Under the pieces are notes generated by a model. The model saw only the letters and a list, made by a program, of their open reading frames with translations, ran no database searches and had not been told where the DNA came from. DNA of 64,000 nt from Lycorma delicatula (lineage: Eukaryota; Arthropoda; Insecta; Hemiptera; Fulgoridae). The position numbers and the translations under genes are program-made. This document shows, one piece after another, positions 21,537 through 31,727 of the stretch (position 1 is the stretch's first letter; each line of letters begins with the position of its first letter). The stretch is from assembly GCF_047948215.1 (NCBI RefSeq), contig NC_134463.1, positions 52,449,201-52,513,200 on the forward strand, read 5' to 3'.

Positions 21537-22749
21537 ATAATTTCAAATCATTTGTTTTTTTGTGCTAAAAATTAATTCAAAGTTTTAATTTTGATCAGTT
21601 CAATAACTTTTATTTAATTGCGTAATTTTCCTTAGAAACTGATATTTAGAATAAAAATTTTTAATTGAAGATTTAAACTACTTATGGATGTTCATATTGA
21701 CAAAATTACATACCAGAAAAAGGTATACCGCTCAGAAATATTAAAAAAAAAAAAAAAAATGGAAAAAAGAATAAAATGAAACAAAAAATAAAATGAAAAA
21801 TTTTAAACCATATCTAATGTAATTTTTTTGGCAGAAAAAAATTTATTACGTTTATTTGAAATTAAGCTACCAAAACATATTTCATTACCAAAATTTTGGA
21901 ATAAGTCAGTGTTAAATTTTTTTTTTTTTAAGGTAATTTGTAGCCCCAATTTTTATTTGCTTTTATTTAAATTTTAAATGGTGTTAGTTTTATATTAATT
22001 AGTAAAAAGTGAGAATTTTTAACTTTTTGTTATGATCAAAACATATTTAAATTACAAAATAGAAGTAATTTTTGTGTAAAGTTTAAATTAACGCATAAAT
22101 CATTTTAAAATACACAGATTGATACAACATTTTTAGTAATTTTAATTCAAAATATTGCTCATGTTAGTTAAATGTTTTAGTTTAAATAACTTTAGAAGTG
22201 TTTGTCACAGATGGAGTAATTTCATATTCTGAGTCACAATACAGAATATTACGTATACCTTTACAAAGATGTATTTATGGGCTCCATGAAGCGTCAAAGT
22301 GTAAATTTAATGCGAATTGTGTTAGTATTTGTTATCTTTGTTTCAACAGTTCTGCAACTAAGTTTCAAAATTACTGATTTTAAACTGAAAGTTAAATTAA
22401 TCCTGTTCATAATAACTGTTTATTTTTAGATATGAATGTGTTACACAAAGGTTGAATTAATGTAGTACATAAAATAGATATTTTTTTTATAATTATTCTA
22501 TTAACTCTTTTATTACCATTTTTTATTGTATGGTGTATATATATATATATATATATATTACTAAAAACCAACACATCATTTTAATTATCGTCTTTCCATA
22601 CATTTGTCATAGGAATTTCCTGCATGTTTAGCTACAAAATGTATCAGCAGAGAATGAAAATATCTACAATTTCTTTTCGTCAGTCTTACATACAAAAACA
22701 CATAACATCACACCACAATATTACACGTTAAATTATGAATTTGCAACAA
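21537..22749. other. AT-rich stretch without a gene
   Basis: Poly(A) run near 21745, a TA microsatellite at about 22536-22558, and otherwise unremarkable sequence. Confidence 0.6.
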
Positions 22750-22841
22750 GCACGCAAGCAAATAACCGGAACTAGTTCAGGCCTGTACAGGCGTAGAACT
22801 ATTAGGTCTTGACCGGGTAACACGGCAATTTGCTTGCGTGC
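22750..22841. repeat. Nested palindromes within a 92-bp inverted-repeat structure
   Basis: Perfect 14-bp arms GCACGCAAGCAAAT (22750-22763) and its reverse complement (22828-22841) enclose 64 bases. That interior holds two perfect palindromes, GAACTAGTTC (22769-22778) and GCCTGTACAGGC (22781-22792). The segment is notably richer in G and C than its surroundings. No ORF or tRNA signature is present. Confidence 0.85.
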
Positions 22842-23263
22842 TGATTGCAGATACATACTTTAACATATATATGTATTTACTTTTTACGAATATGTAGAAA
22901 ACTCACGTTAATGTGATTAGTGTTATTTATTTAACAAAGTAATAGTAGTTAAAAAAATAATATTTATCTGTTAAAAGAAAATATTTGAATATAGTTTTTA
23001 AAATAAATTGCTTTGTTGCTGTTTAGATATTTAATTTTATTAAAAGTAGAGATGGAAGTACGAAAAGTCCCTTTTGTATCGAGAGAAATATTATGCTGTG
23101 TAATTTGAGCTTACTTGTTGCCGGATTTAATCAATTAAACATTATTAGCTTTAGTAATCAATTATTTTTATTTATTTGTAACATTAATAGATTTGAAAGT
23201 ATGAAAATGTTCGAAATTTTAATGAACAAAAATAATTGAGAGTCTATAAATCATAGTTTTTTT
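22842..23263. other. AT-rich stretch without a gene
   Basis: Nothing recognisable. Confidence 0.6.
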
Positions 23264-23908
23264 ACTTTCTGGCAATGTAGCTCTTAAAGATAGGAAGTAA
23301 AAAAATTGGATATGGTTTTTTTTCTCATTCTAAGACGTTTCATGATCCAAGAACTCCAAGAAATAAAAAAAAGTGGGGGGAAATGTTCCCACATAAGTAT
23401 GTAGGTATGTCCATGTTTGAAGCTTAACTTTTGACAGGATAAACCGATTTTTATGAAATTTTGCCACACATAATCGCATATATGGAGCAATTTGTTAGTA
23501 AAATTTTGGGGTCAATATCTCTGGGGGCGGGTTAGATAATTTCTTTAAAATCAATTTTCTGAAAATTTTTTAACCCCATCTTATGTTAAGAATAGTATAT
23601 TTGTATGCTTATCGAACCATTTAAAAAAAAAAGATTTCCCCCAAAATTCTTCCCTTCGCCAAAAAATTGAAAAAAGCTATATTTTTATTTATTGCAAAAA
23701 CGAATTCTTTAAAATGTTTTCCTACGCATAGGAGTAATATATATATTTTGTAAAAAAAAAAAACAATACATTGGACCGTTATTCGTTGATGGGGATCCGA
23801 TCAAAGTATAAAAATATCGATTTTTTTTTACATTTTTTTATATTATCATTTTCCCTATACAAGAATAAAGATTAAATAACCAATGCCAGGAAAGTATAAC
23901 AATTTTTT
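23264..23908 (+). mobile_element. Family A MITE with TA-flanked TACTTTCCTGGCA ends
   Basis: The left end reads TTACTTTCTGGCA and the right end, reverse complemented, TATACTTTCCTGGCATTGG; each is flanked by TA, as expected for Tc1/mariner-type elements. Inside the left end there is a second inverted block (AGGAAGTAA about 30 bases in). The body carries GTATGTAGGTATGT, then AACCGATTTTTATGAAATTT. The same order is seen at 35094-35976 (minus) and 48527 onward. No transposase frame is present; the minus-strand 68-codon frame is incidental. Confidence 0.65.
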
Positions 23909-24271
23909 TTCAGATTTTTTTTAAAGATTATATAAGATAGATATCCATTTTTAAAACTTGAAAACCGTTTGACATTATAAATTAAATCTTTTGAACATGG
24001 TTCGGCTGGTATATTTAATAAAATAATTAAAAGTAATTAATAAGTGATATATCCACTTTACTAGCAAATAAGTAAGTCCTCAAGATCTTTCAGTTTTTTA
24101 AACCATTATCAGGAATTAAAATATTATAATCAAGTCAAAAGTTAAAATAATTAAGTTATAAGTTAAAATACGTATATAGTCATGACTGTAAGCATGTTAA
24201 CAGTATACTCAAATGAGTAGTTTTTTTTTCATAAAACTACGCACTCAATAAACGACTTTGAATCTTCTACT
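23909..24271. other. AT-rich stretch without a gene
   Basis: Nothing recognisable. Confidence 0.55.
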
Positions 24272-24475
24272 AATGATGAAAATCATTAGCAAATACTACG
24301 AAGACTATGGGACTTAGGATTCTTCCTTGGAACATTCCTTAAAAATTAAGGTATCTACTTCTTATTTAAAAAAAAAAAAATCTGTCATTTGTTACCAATC
24401 GTAAATATATATTAATTCTGAGTAACCAGTTCCTCTAATTTCGCAATTATTAATTTTTAGCCTTTATCAAGAAGT
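24272..24475 (-). pseudogene. Decayed non-LTR reverse transcriptase palm remnant
   Basis: The minus strand reads GMFQGRILSPIVFVVFANDF from about 24338 down to 24277, matching the G-V-P-Q-G-S-I-L-x-P-x-x-F-x-x-[FY]-x-N-D motif of non-LTR RTs. Upstream, in another frame, NCEIRGTGYSELIYIYDW recalls the G-I-R-G-x-x-x-x-W-x-x-S-Y-L block that normally lies about 30 residues earlier. Poly(A) expansions and frameshifts separate the two. The YADD box is not found. The clade (CR1- or jockey-like) is uncertain. Confidence 0.5.
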
Positions 24476-24966
24476 GCGGAGGGAGTACTTCTGAACTAAC
24501 TGAGTTATAACAGTTAAATTAAATTGTTTGTTACGCTTTACTACAAGTAAAAATAAGTTGTCTTATTACAGAACAAGAGATGAAATTTGTAACGTATGAA
24601 AAATGGTAAACCTGATTCATATTACTGAACCCAGAATTGTATAAATAAAAGTAGTTATATATTTATTGTGCTCCGAATTATATATTTTATCTGTTTAAAT
24701 AAAGGAATAAAAATAGATCTGAAATAAATAAGAAATAAGTACAAAAAATTCCTGGTAACCTAACATCAAGTGATCGGTGAGACTGTTGTGATCAACAGGT
24801 AGATGAAACGTTGAACACAAATAGATTATAATGACATAATTCTTTTAATATTTTTAATCAGAATTATTATCAGATTTTTATTTAGTTATTCTTTGATAGG
24901 ACTAACGAAAAAAGAACTACCATTTTAAATTACTGGGAATTCCAGACCACAGCAAAATATTATTTT
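24476..24966. other. AT-rich stretch without a gene
   Basis: Nothing recognisable. Confidence 0.55.
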
Positions 24967-25883
24967 ACTTTTTACTTCTATGTACGAAGTAAAGAAAGTA
25001 TTGTGATCGGTTTTCAAATTTCAACGGAAATATCCATTTTGATGACCCCTGAATCCATTTTGACTTAGTTTCGGTGTGATGTCTGTATGTACGTATGTAT
25101 CTCGCATAACTAAAAAACGATTAGCCGTAGGATGTTGAAATTTTGGATTTTGGACTGTTGTAACATCTAGTTGTGCACCTCCCCTTTTTATTGCAATCGA
25201 CTTGACCAAAAATGGACCAAAATCCAAAAATCTGGATTTTGTACTTTTTCTTAACTGTAGTAATAAGCCCTCATTGAGAGCTTTGCAACGATATATCATA
25301 AGTGGACTTATTTTCATTGGTTCCAGAGTTATAGCCAAATAAAATTTTAATTAATGAAATATTTGGATTTTAAGGAAAACACATCGGTTCAAATTCGACT
25401 TCATTATCTTCTTTTTTTTAAATTTAAATATATTGATTTATTAGTAATTATTAACCTCTGATTGTAAACAAATTTTTTACATCTGTATGTATCTCGCATA
25501 ACTAAAAATGATTAGCTGTAGAATGTGGAGATTTAGGATTTAGGACTTTTCAACATCTAGTTGTGCACCTCCCCTTTTGATTGCAATCTACTTGACCAAA
25601 AATTCCCAAAAACCCAAAAATTGGATTTTGGACTTTTACTCTCTTTGAGGGCTTTTCTACGATATATCATAAGTGGTACTTATTTTCATTGGTTCCAGAG
25701 TTATAGCTATAACTTAATGAAATATTTGGATCTTACAACTAGAAGGCACATCGGTTTGAATCCGATTTGATTACCTTGTTTTTAACTTTTGTTTTTTTAA
25801 TTTAAATATATTGATTTATTAATAATTATTAACCCCTGATTATAAAAAAATGTGTATATGTAATTTCATAGGCGTAAAAAGAA
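24967..25883 (+). mobile_element. Family B MITE-like repeat with internal duplication
   Basis: Begins TTTACTTCTATGTACGAAGT, a hairpin-forming head (TACTTC against GAAGTA), then AGAAAGTATTGTGATCG. The same head, the ATCCATTTTGA blocks, GTATGTATCTC and GATTAGCCGTAGGATGTTGA recur at 55611-56290. Within this copy 25098-25385 (GTATCTCGCATAACTAAAAA to the TTATAGCC block) is repeated at about 25490-25775. Both copies end near AAGTCATGTGG. The frames inside are by-products of the repeat. Confidence 0.7.
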
Positions 25884-26607
25884 GTCATGTGGCGTCCACG
25901 CCATTTTAAATATGTTTCCTCAGTCATTGATTTTAAAGAGCATAGACACATTTGCAAACAAATTTAAATAATTGTGAAAAAGAAGTATAAAAAAAGAATA
26001 ATTTTAAAGTTTTGTCGTTTTTTATATAAACATGCAGTTTATAAGACAACATTTCTTTCAAATCGAATTTTGTTTTATCTCAGGGAATATATTTTTCATT
26101 TTTGCAGAGAATAGAGAAAATTATTTTATTGAAAAAATATACTTTAGAGCTCTCAGCGTTGACAGTTACTTCTTTGTTATATTTGAATATACAAGACTTA
26201 TTAATTTTCACAGACGTTTGCCAGAAGCATAATTTCTTAGTGAACAGATTTTAATTGTAGCTCCATATTTTTAAAAATAAAAAAAATTGTGTCTAGAATG
26301 TTTTCTGAGATTAAAGGATTTAAAATTTATTTTAATAAATTAAGTAGGTAGCTTAAAGTTTGCCTGGGAAGTTGCTCGCTCACTCGTTAAAAGAAAAAAG
26401 CTTTCAGAGATTTTGTTTATTTATTAATAATAATTATAATAAAAGTATAATCAACTTTTCATTAAAAGCTAACTTACACACACACTCACACATACATATA
26501 TATATATAATGTGTACGTTGCAATCTGTTCAGCTAGTGAACAATAAGCAACTCCCCTTCGACCCAATGGAATGAACGTGATGTGCATGACTTGTAAATGA
26601 ATTTCAG
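25884..26607. other. AT-rich stretch without a recognised gene
   Basis: A 66-codon plus-strand frame at 26032-26232 is Phe/Ile-rich with no motif I recognise. A short CA/TA microsatellite lies near 26480-26510. Confidence 0.55.
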
Positions 26608-26783
26608 TATTGTACAGACTCAGGCTGACCACTGAGTTGAGTTAATTACACCCCAACCACCAAGATACACCGATATCTACTGTCTGGTATTCAGATCCAT
26701 ATAAAAGCAGCTTTTACAAGGAATTAAACCTGAGAACCTTCGACTTTCTTCTTTTTGTTCTGACCACTACGGATCACGTTGAC
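26608..26783 (-). mobile_element. tRNA-derived SINE (family S), highly diverged copy
   Basis: Shows the body blocks of the family on the minus strand (GTATCTTGGTGGTTGGGGTG and GGTCAGCCTGAGTCTGTACA). The tRNA-like head is badly decayed at the high-coordinate end. It abuts the C-terminal end of the LINE fragment that starts at about 26790. Confidence 0.6.
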
Positions 26784-26789
26784 ATAATT

Positions 26790-27945
26790 TTGACTTCTTT
26801 TTATTTTTCCAAAAGATCTTCATTCTTTTGCTCTGTTGTCGCTTTTCTTTCATCACTCTATTCAGAATTATATCCTTCTTTTTCTTTCTCTCTGGAAACT
26901 TAGATTCTCGAATCACTTTTCTAAATTTATTCGTGTCTGTACACACAACCTTAGAAATGTTTAATGATTTTGAATCTGTTTCTATATCTTTAAATCAGTT
27001 GGACTTAGGCTCAGTTTATGTAGACATTAAATATTTATTTTATCAATCTTTGGTTGTTCATTCTACATAAATGTCAAAAATATTTGTAATCTTTTCCGGA
27101 TTAAGTCCCCTACTTTTTTTTTATATTTGTAAATTTCTTTCTTAATCTTCAATTTGTAAATTCCATCCTCATATTTTGGCCCATTAAGTTTTCTTAAAAT
27201 TATTTTTCCTACTTTTGCTACTTCTTGTTCTGAAAAAAAAAACTGCAGACATTGCTTCCTTGCAGTGCTTCTGGTAGGAGTACAGTTTTATAATACCTCA
27301 ATTTTGAGTTATATGACAGTAATTTCTAATTGTAAATATTCTTCATGAGATTATAGTCAGTTTCCATATGTCTTACTCTATAATTCGTCCCATTTTTTTC
27401 AGTTATATTTGGTAATATTAATTTGTCCAAATATTTAAATATTTGAACTCTACTTATTTATTTGTTCCCGGAAATTTTAAAGGTTTGAGTTCTGATTTGT
27501 TTGTAATTGGAAACCTCCCCTCTCTTTTTCTGTTTACCCTCTGGAGGGTAAACAGAAAAGGTATTACTTCAGAGTACCTATAGCTTCGTAAGGTATTACT
27601 TCAGAGTATGAATGAGAATATGTATGAATGTAAATAAAGTGTAGTTTTGTACAGTCTCAAGTCGACCATTTCTGAGATATGTGGTTAATCATTGTCATTC
27701 GAAAACCAGTTAGTTTTTCTATAAGAAATTTGAAGACTGATTTTTCTTGCATAGTCGCTTATTTTTTGAATTTTGATTTTAGCCTCTTCTATATAGCTTG
27801 TTAAAATTACATCTTCGGAAGCCAGAACGATTGTATTTATGAATTTAGTTTTAGTGTCTATTTTTATGTTTTCGTGTATGTTTAATTTCTTAAAATCTCT
27901 GTCCCGTTCTCTTATAACGTTTTTCAAGGGTACAAGGAGTTTCAA
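26790..27945 (-). pseudogene. Non-LTR reverse transcriptase C-terminal half, split by a SINE
   Basis: Read on the minus strand from 27945: a palm segment (ASEDVILTSYIEEAKIKIQK ... ISYRKTNWFS), interrupted by a SINE fragment (27515-27689). It resumes with RVQIFKYLDK and NYRVRHMETDYNLMKNIYN-like text, then KLLSYNSKLRYYKTVLLPEA, GKIILRKLNGPKYEDGIYKL, VGDLIRKRLQIF, and ends ERKKKKDIILN ... KRMKIFWKNKK near 26798. The order (R-K-I-L-R-K-I-x-G-P-x-x-E-x-G-x-Y-x-L, then D-x-I-R-K-R-R-L-x-F, then E-R-M-K-x-F-W) is that of a widespread arthropod endonuclease-reverse transcriptase family. Several frames are needed, so it is dead. Confidence 0.7.
27515..27689 (-). mobile_element. 5'-truncated, rearranged SINE (family S) inside the LINE fragment
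   Basis: Only the 3' half of the family is present (GTCGACTTGAGACTGTACAA through the GAAGTAATACC tail); the tRNA head is absent. The tail end carries a perfect 15-bp inverted repeat (27526-27540 against 27545-27559), and GGTATTACTTCAGAGTA is present twice, at 27560 and 27592. Degenerate TTGTAATTGGAAACC (left) and TTGTCATTCGAAAACC (right) flank it and may be the target-site duplication. Confidence 0.65.
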
Positions 27946-29012
27946 GGGCGGTTAAAATAATTAATTAAAAATTAATAATATGGTTATTATTATATGATTT
28001 TTTTTACATGATTTTTTTTTAATATATGCATAAAAATTTCTTTTTTTCGGTTTTGAAATATTGATTTACAAGTAGTATTATCAAAAAGATCGACAAGTTA
28101 TGTTTCACGTAATTTATTTAATAAATTTAATTTTTTTACTTTTTGTAATAATTTAGGTTGATTAAATATTTCAGTAAATCGAAATATTAGAAATACTTTA
28201 TAACATTAAATAAGGAAGGAAAATTATTATTCGTGTATATATTTTAAATAGGACGATAAGTTAGTATTATTTGAGTTATGCGTACTTTCATCTTCCTTTT
28301 TGCATAATGAAGAGTATGCTTGGTGAAACTAACTTTGCCAGGCTATATGTAAATATTTAATTCTCTTCATATTAAGTACTAGTATATTTTCATTTTATAT
28401 ATATATATATAACAGTTTCCCTGTGCATTTGCCAGTTTAATTTCTTTATCCTTTAACCGATCGAATGTAATTTAATACAGTAACATAACAGTATCCTTCC
28501 AACAACTTATCCAACTTTTAACAGGGATATTTTAGCTAGGGCAAATCTAGATTTCAACATATTTTTTCTGTTCAGTTTCTTGGGTTATTTCTTATAATCA
28601 AAGTCCTGCATAGAATTCTAATTTGACTGAAAAATAAAGTGAGAATAAGAATCGGATGTTAATTTATATTGTAATAGGGAATAATATGAGTAGTTGTATC
28701 GGCCATGTGAATCTAGCGCTACAAGGGCACTTTTTAGAACTTCTGTTTTCCTCCATCTCCACGTAATCTCGTAACTTGTTTTAATTTATTTTAAAAATAT
28801 GTTTACAGTTTTTATCAATTTTTTGAGAGATCGTTGAAATTATTTTCAGTAGATTATACATGTATCTTGGTTTTTATTTACATTATTTTTTTTCTGTGTG
28901 TAGGGTGCTACATATAAAGCCTAGTATAGGAAGAGAATAGTGCATTGTCGTTCAGAATGAAACAGAAATCTACTGTGTAGTTGATTCCAAACAGAAAGTA
29001 ATTCAATTACGC

Positions 29013-29047
<35 letters not shown>

Positions 29048-29194
29048 GTATATATATATACTATATATATACTATATAATATAAATATAAATAAATAATA
29101 TATATATAAATGAATAAATATATATATATATATATATTTATACTAGCCAGTCAGAGCCAAGGTCAACTCAGGCATTCCCCGGATTCTGCAGAGA
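27946..29194. other. AT-rich stretch without a gene
   Basis: T runs, TA microsatellites at about 28399-28412 and 29012-29140, the latter with alternating TATATAG/CTATATA palindromes. No coding signal. Confidence 0.6.
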
Positions 29195-29256
29195 TCACAG
29201 ATTCGAACCCAGAGCCGCAGAACTCGCTTTGCTAACCATTCTCGTCTGGCCAGAGG
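29195..29256 (-). repeat. tRNA-like SINE head (type 3)
   Basis: On the minus strand an A-box-like segment (GACGAGAATGGTTAGC, 29231-29246) is followed by a good B box (GGGTTCGAATCTG, 29198-29210). No clear acceptor stem. It is unrelated in sequence to family S apart from the promoter boxes. Confidence 0.5.
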
Positions 29257-29392
29257 GCCCCACACCCTGGTTCCCCGCATTGTTCGTTGACCATTCATGG
29301 TTGTCAGAATAATATTGATAACTACTATTTAAGGTATTCAAACTTTATAAAAACGTGAAAAAACTAAATGACAAAACAGAACAGAATTATCT

Positions 29393-29685
29393 TTTTTTTC
29401 CTGTTTAGCCTCCGGGAATCACCGTCAGGTATTACTTCAGAAAATGAATGAGGATAATATGCATGAGTGTAAGTGAAGTATAGTCTTACAGTCTCAGGTC
29501 GACCATTTGTGAGATGTGTGGTTAATTGAAACCCAACCACCAAAGAACACCGGTATCCACGATCTAGCACTCAAATCTGTATAAAAGTAACTACCTTTAC
29601 TAGGACTTGAACGCGGGAACTAATGACTTCGAAATTAGCTGATTTGCGAAGACGCGTTCACCACTAGACCAACCCGATGGGTTAA
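29393..29685 (-). mobile_element. tRNA-derived SINE (family S), full-length copy with TSD
   Basis: The most complete copy in the window, about 293 bp. On the minus strand: head AACCCATCGGGTTGG with A box TGGTCTAGTGG and a GTTCAAGTCC B box, then the CACCGGTGTTCTTTGGTGG body block, the CATTTTCTGAAGTAATACC block, CCCGGAGGCTAAACAGG and an A tail. Flanking AACAGAATTATCT (29380-29392) and AACAGTATTATCT (29686-29698) differ at one position and mark the target-site duplication. The minus-strand 68-codon frame here is not a gene. Confidence 0.92.
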
Positions 29686-29698
29686 AACAGTATTATCT

Positions 29699-30269
29699 AT
29701 AGTAACTAAAGTAACAGACCTTTGACGTGGGAAACTTTACAACTTAATTCAGTTGCCATGGTGACAGTAGAGATGTAATAATAAATTAAATGTGGTACCT
29801 TATTTTTAATGAATATCTTTAATTCACAATTTCTCCGCAATGTGAAGCTAGGGTCCCAATCTCTGGCTTAAACTCTTTCCTGGGATAACAGGAATGTATT
29901 GGTTCTCTCACTTGATGCTATAAATAAACAAACTTTCACATATATATATATATTTTTTTTTTTTTTTGAGTATTATTATTATTTAGACGTTACTTTTGAT
30001 ACCAAGAATCATTTACTACAATTTTTAGTAAGTGTTATTACTATTCTGCTACACTTCTTTTCCGTTAGGTAAAACTTCCGGTTCCTTATTGAGATTATTC
30101 ATCTTCAAGGAGACTGAGATGGCTATAAGGAATGATAGAAGGCTATTAAATTTTTTTTAAAAAAAAAGGTTATTATTAGGGAATAAACTAAAATAAATGA
30201 ATTTTTGATTTTATATAGATTAATTAAACAACCAGTTTAATCATGAAATTAATATAACACTTAAAAAAT
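29699..30269. other. AT-rich stretch without a gene
   Basis: Nothing recognisable beyond T runs. Confidence 0.55.
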
Positions 30270-31660
30270 CTTACACTTTATTGGCGCTGGCGCTGGCATC
30301 CACAACAATCAGTTCGGCTTTTGGAAAGGTCGTTCTGCTCTGACGAGGCCATCGCTTATGCCGACGACCTCGCCGTACTAGTGAGTGGTAAGACAGAAGC
30401 GGAACTGGAAGTTCGAGGGAACGCAGCAATCGCCATGATAGACACGTAGATGGGCAAGCACGGACTGGCGCTGGTCCCGGACAAGTGTACTCATTCTGAT
30501 AGGCAGGAGGCAAGTAGGACCTATTGAACTGAGATTTAACGATTATATCTGCAGTCTGCAAGGAAGATCAAATATCTGGGGGTAGTTATCGACCGTGCAT
30601 GTAGATTCAGCGAACATGTACTGGTGAGTTGTGAAAAGGCTGAGAAGACGATGCAATCGCTCAATCGGCTTATGTCAAACCAGAGAGGGCCCAAATCGTC
30701 GATATGTAGATTAATAATGTTTGCCGTTACTTCCTCAATGCTGTATGCAGCCCCGATCTGGGGAATTGCTATCAGAATTAAACACCATCTGGGGAGACTC
30801 CAGAAGATTCACCGAAGGACGTTATTGGGTATTACATCGGCACACCGAAGCGGCTTGTGTTATGGCAGTGGTTCTCTCTATAGACCTCCAGATAGGGGAG
30901 AGCACAAACCGTTTGAACGGCATGGGAAAGGCAGAGGCTAGGTTGGCTATCTTGAATGATTGGAATGGAAGATGGAGAACTGGAAGTACTCTAAGATCGA
31001 CGAAGCGGACAATCAGTGATTTGACGGCCGCAACAAACGGCACGGGGAGATAGGCTTCCACACAGAACAGGTAGTTACAGGCCATGGTAGCTTTGAATCC
31101 TGCCTATGCAGAGCGGGAAGGAGAGACTTTCCTGTATTGTACAGCAGAAGATACAGTGGAGCATACGAAATGTTCCATGGTACGAAATGGTGTGAACACC
31201 GACAGGGCAGGGACTGATAGATTGACGCCGAAATATCTCGTAGCTTACATACTTGAGTTCACCTGTGCACTGGAGGGCGGTTAAAGACTTCGCGTGTGCG
31301 GTTATACGAGCCAAGGTTTTGGAAGGAAACAAGGGGATTTTAGAGTAGAGCAGGGTGGACAGCCCGTCATGAGGGCCAACATGCTGAGGTGTGTCGGTTC
31401 CAATGATCGGCTGGGGACTCCAGTAGGTGTGGGGGAAAAAAGAAGACCCGGTATCGGTGAGGGGAAGTCGTTTATGGTGTACCCTCATTAGAGTTGGGCA
31501 TAAAAAAAAGAAGTTAACATCCAACCGGCTAGCCGACCTGCCATGCCAGATATACTGCCGGTAGGTGGGAAGGCTCCTTTGAGTTCAAGGACACTCTCCT
31601 GGGACCGAGCTTTACTTAACTGTTGGTCCGGGAGTAAAGAAAAAAAACCCGCGTATTCGG
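30270..31660 (+). mobile_element. R1-like LINE fragment with 3' UTR (family 2)
   Basis: GC-rich 5'-truncated non-LTR element. The coding remnant is 30300-31250, followed by a UTR that contains GACCTGCCATGCCAGAT, GGTGGGAAGGC and a TTTGAGTTCAAGGACAC block shared with 37025-37685 (minus) and 62285-62617 (plus). It ends near GGTCCGGGAGTAAAG with an A run, next to a CT microsatellite. Confidence 0.8.
30300..31284 (+). pseudogene. R1-like reverse transcriptase, internally deleted
   Basis: Begins with QFGFWKGRSA (RT motif 2a); the next recognisable block is IAYADDLAVLVSG (catalytic Asp-Asp), only a few bases later, so well over 100 codons of the palm are missing. It continues with GNAAIAMIDT, a stop, HGLALVPDKC, more stops, KYLGVVIDRACRFSEHV, then ARLAILNDWNGRWRTGST and a C-terminal zinc-like segment containing EDTVEHTKCS. 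Stops and at least two frameshifts are present. The domain order and the EDT-x-E-H-T region fit the R1/LOA group. Confidence 0.75.
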
Positions 31661-31674
31661 TAAGTTCTCCCTCA

Positions 31675-31689
31675 CGCTCTCTCTCTCTC

Positions 31690-31726
<37 letters not shown>

Positions 31727-31727
31727 T
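31675..31727. repeat. CT microsatellite
   Basis: About 53 bases of CT repeat with a single CG interruption, immediately after the LINE 3' end. The open frames reading R-E-R-E or L-S-L-S here are artefacts. Confidence 0.97.

Noticed and set aside
20729..21546. Minus-strand frames of up to 220 codons across the R1-like island
   Set aside because: They are antisense to the zinc-knuckle ORF1 and read through the 22-bp tandem array; GC-rich DNA gives long spurious frames.
26828..27070. 80-codon plus-strand frame as a gene
   Set aside because: It is antisense to the C-terminal part of a LINE reverse transcriptase.
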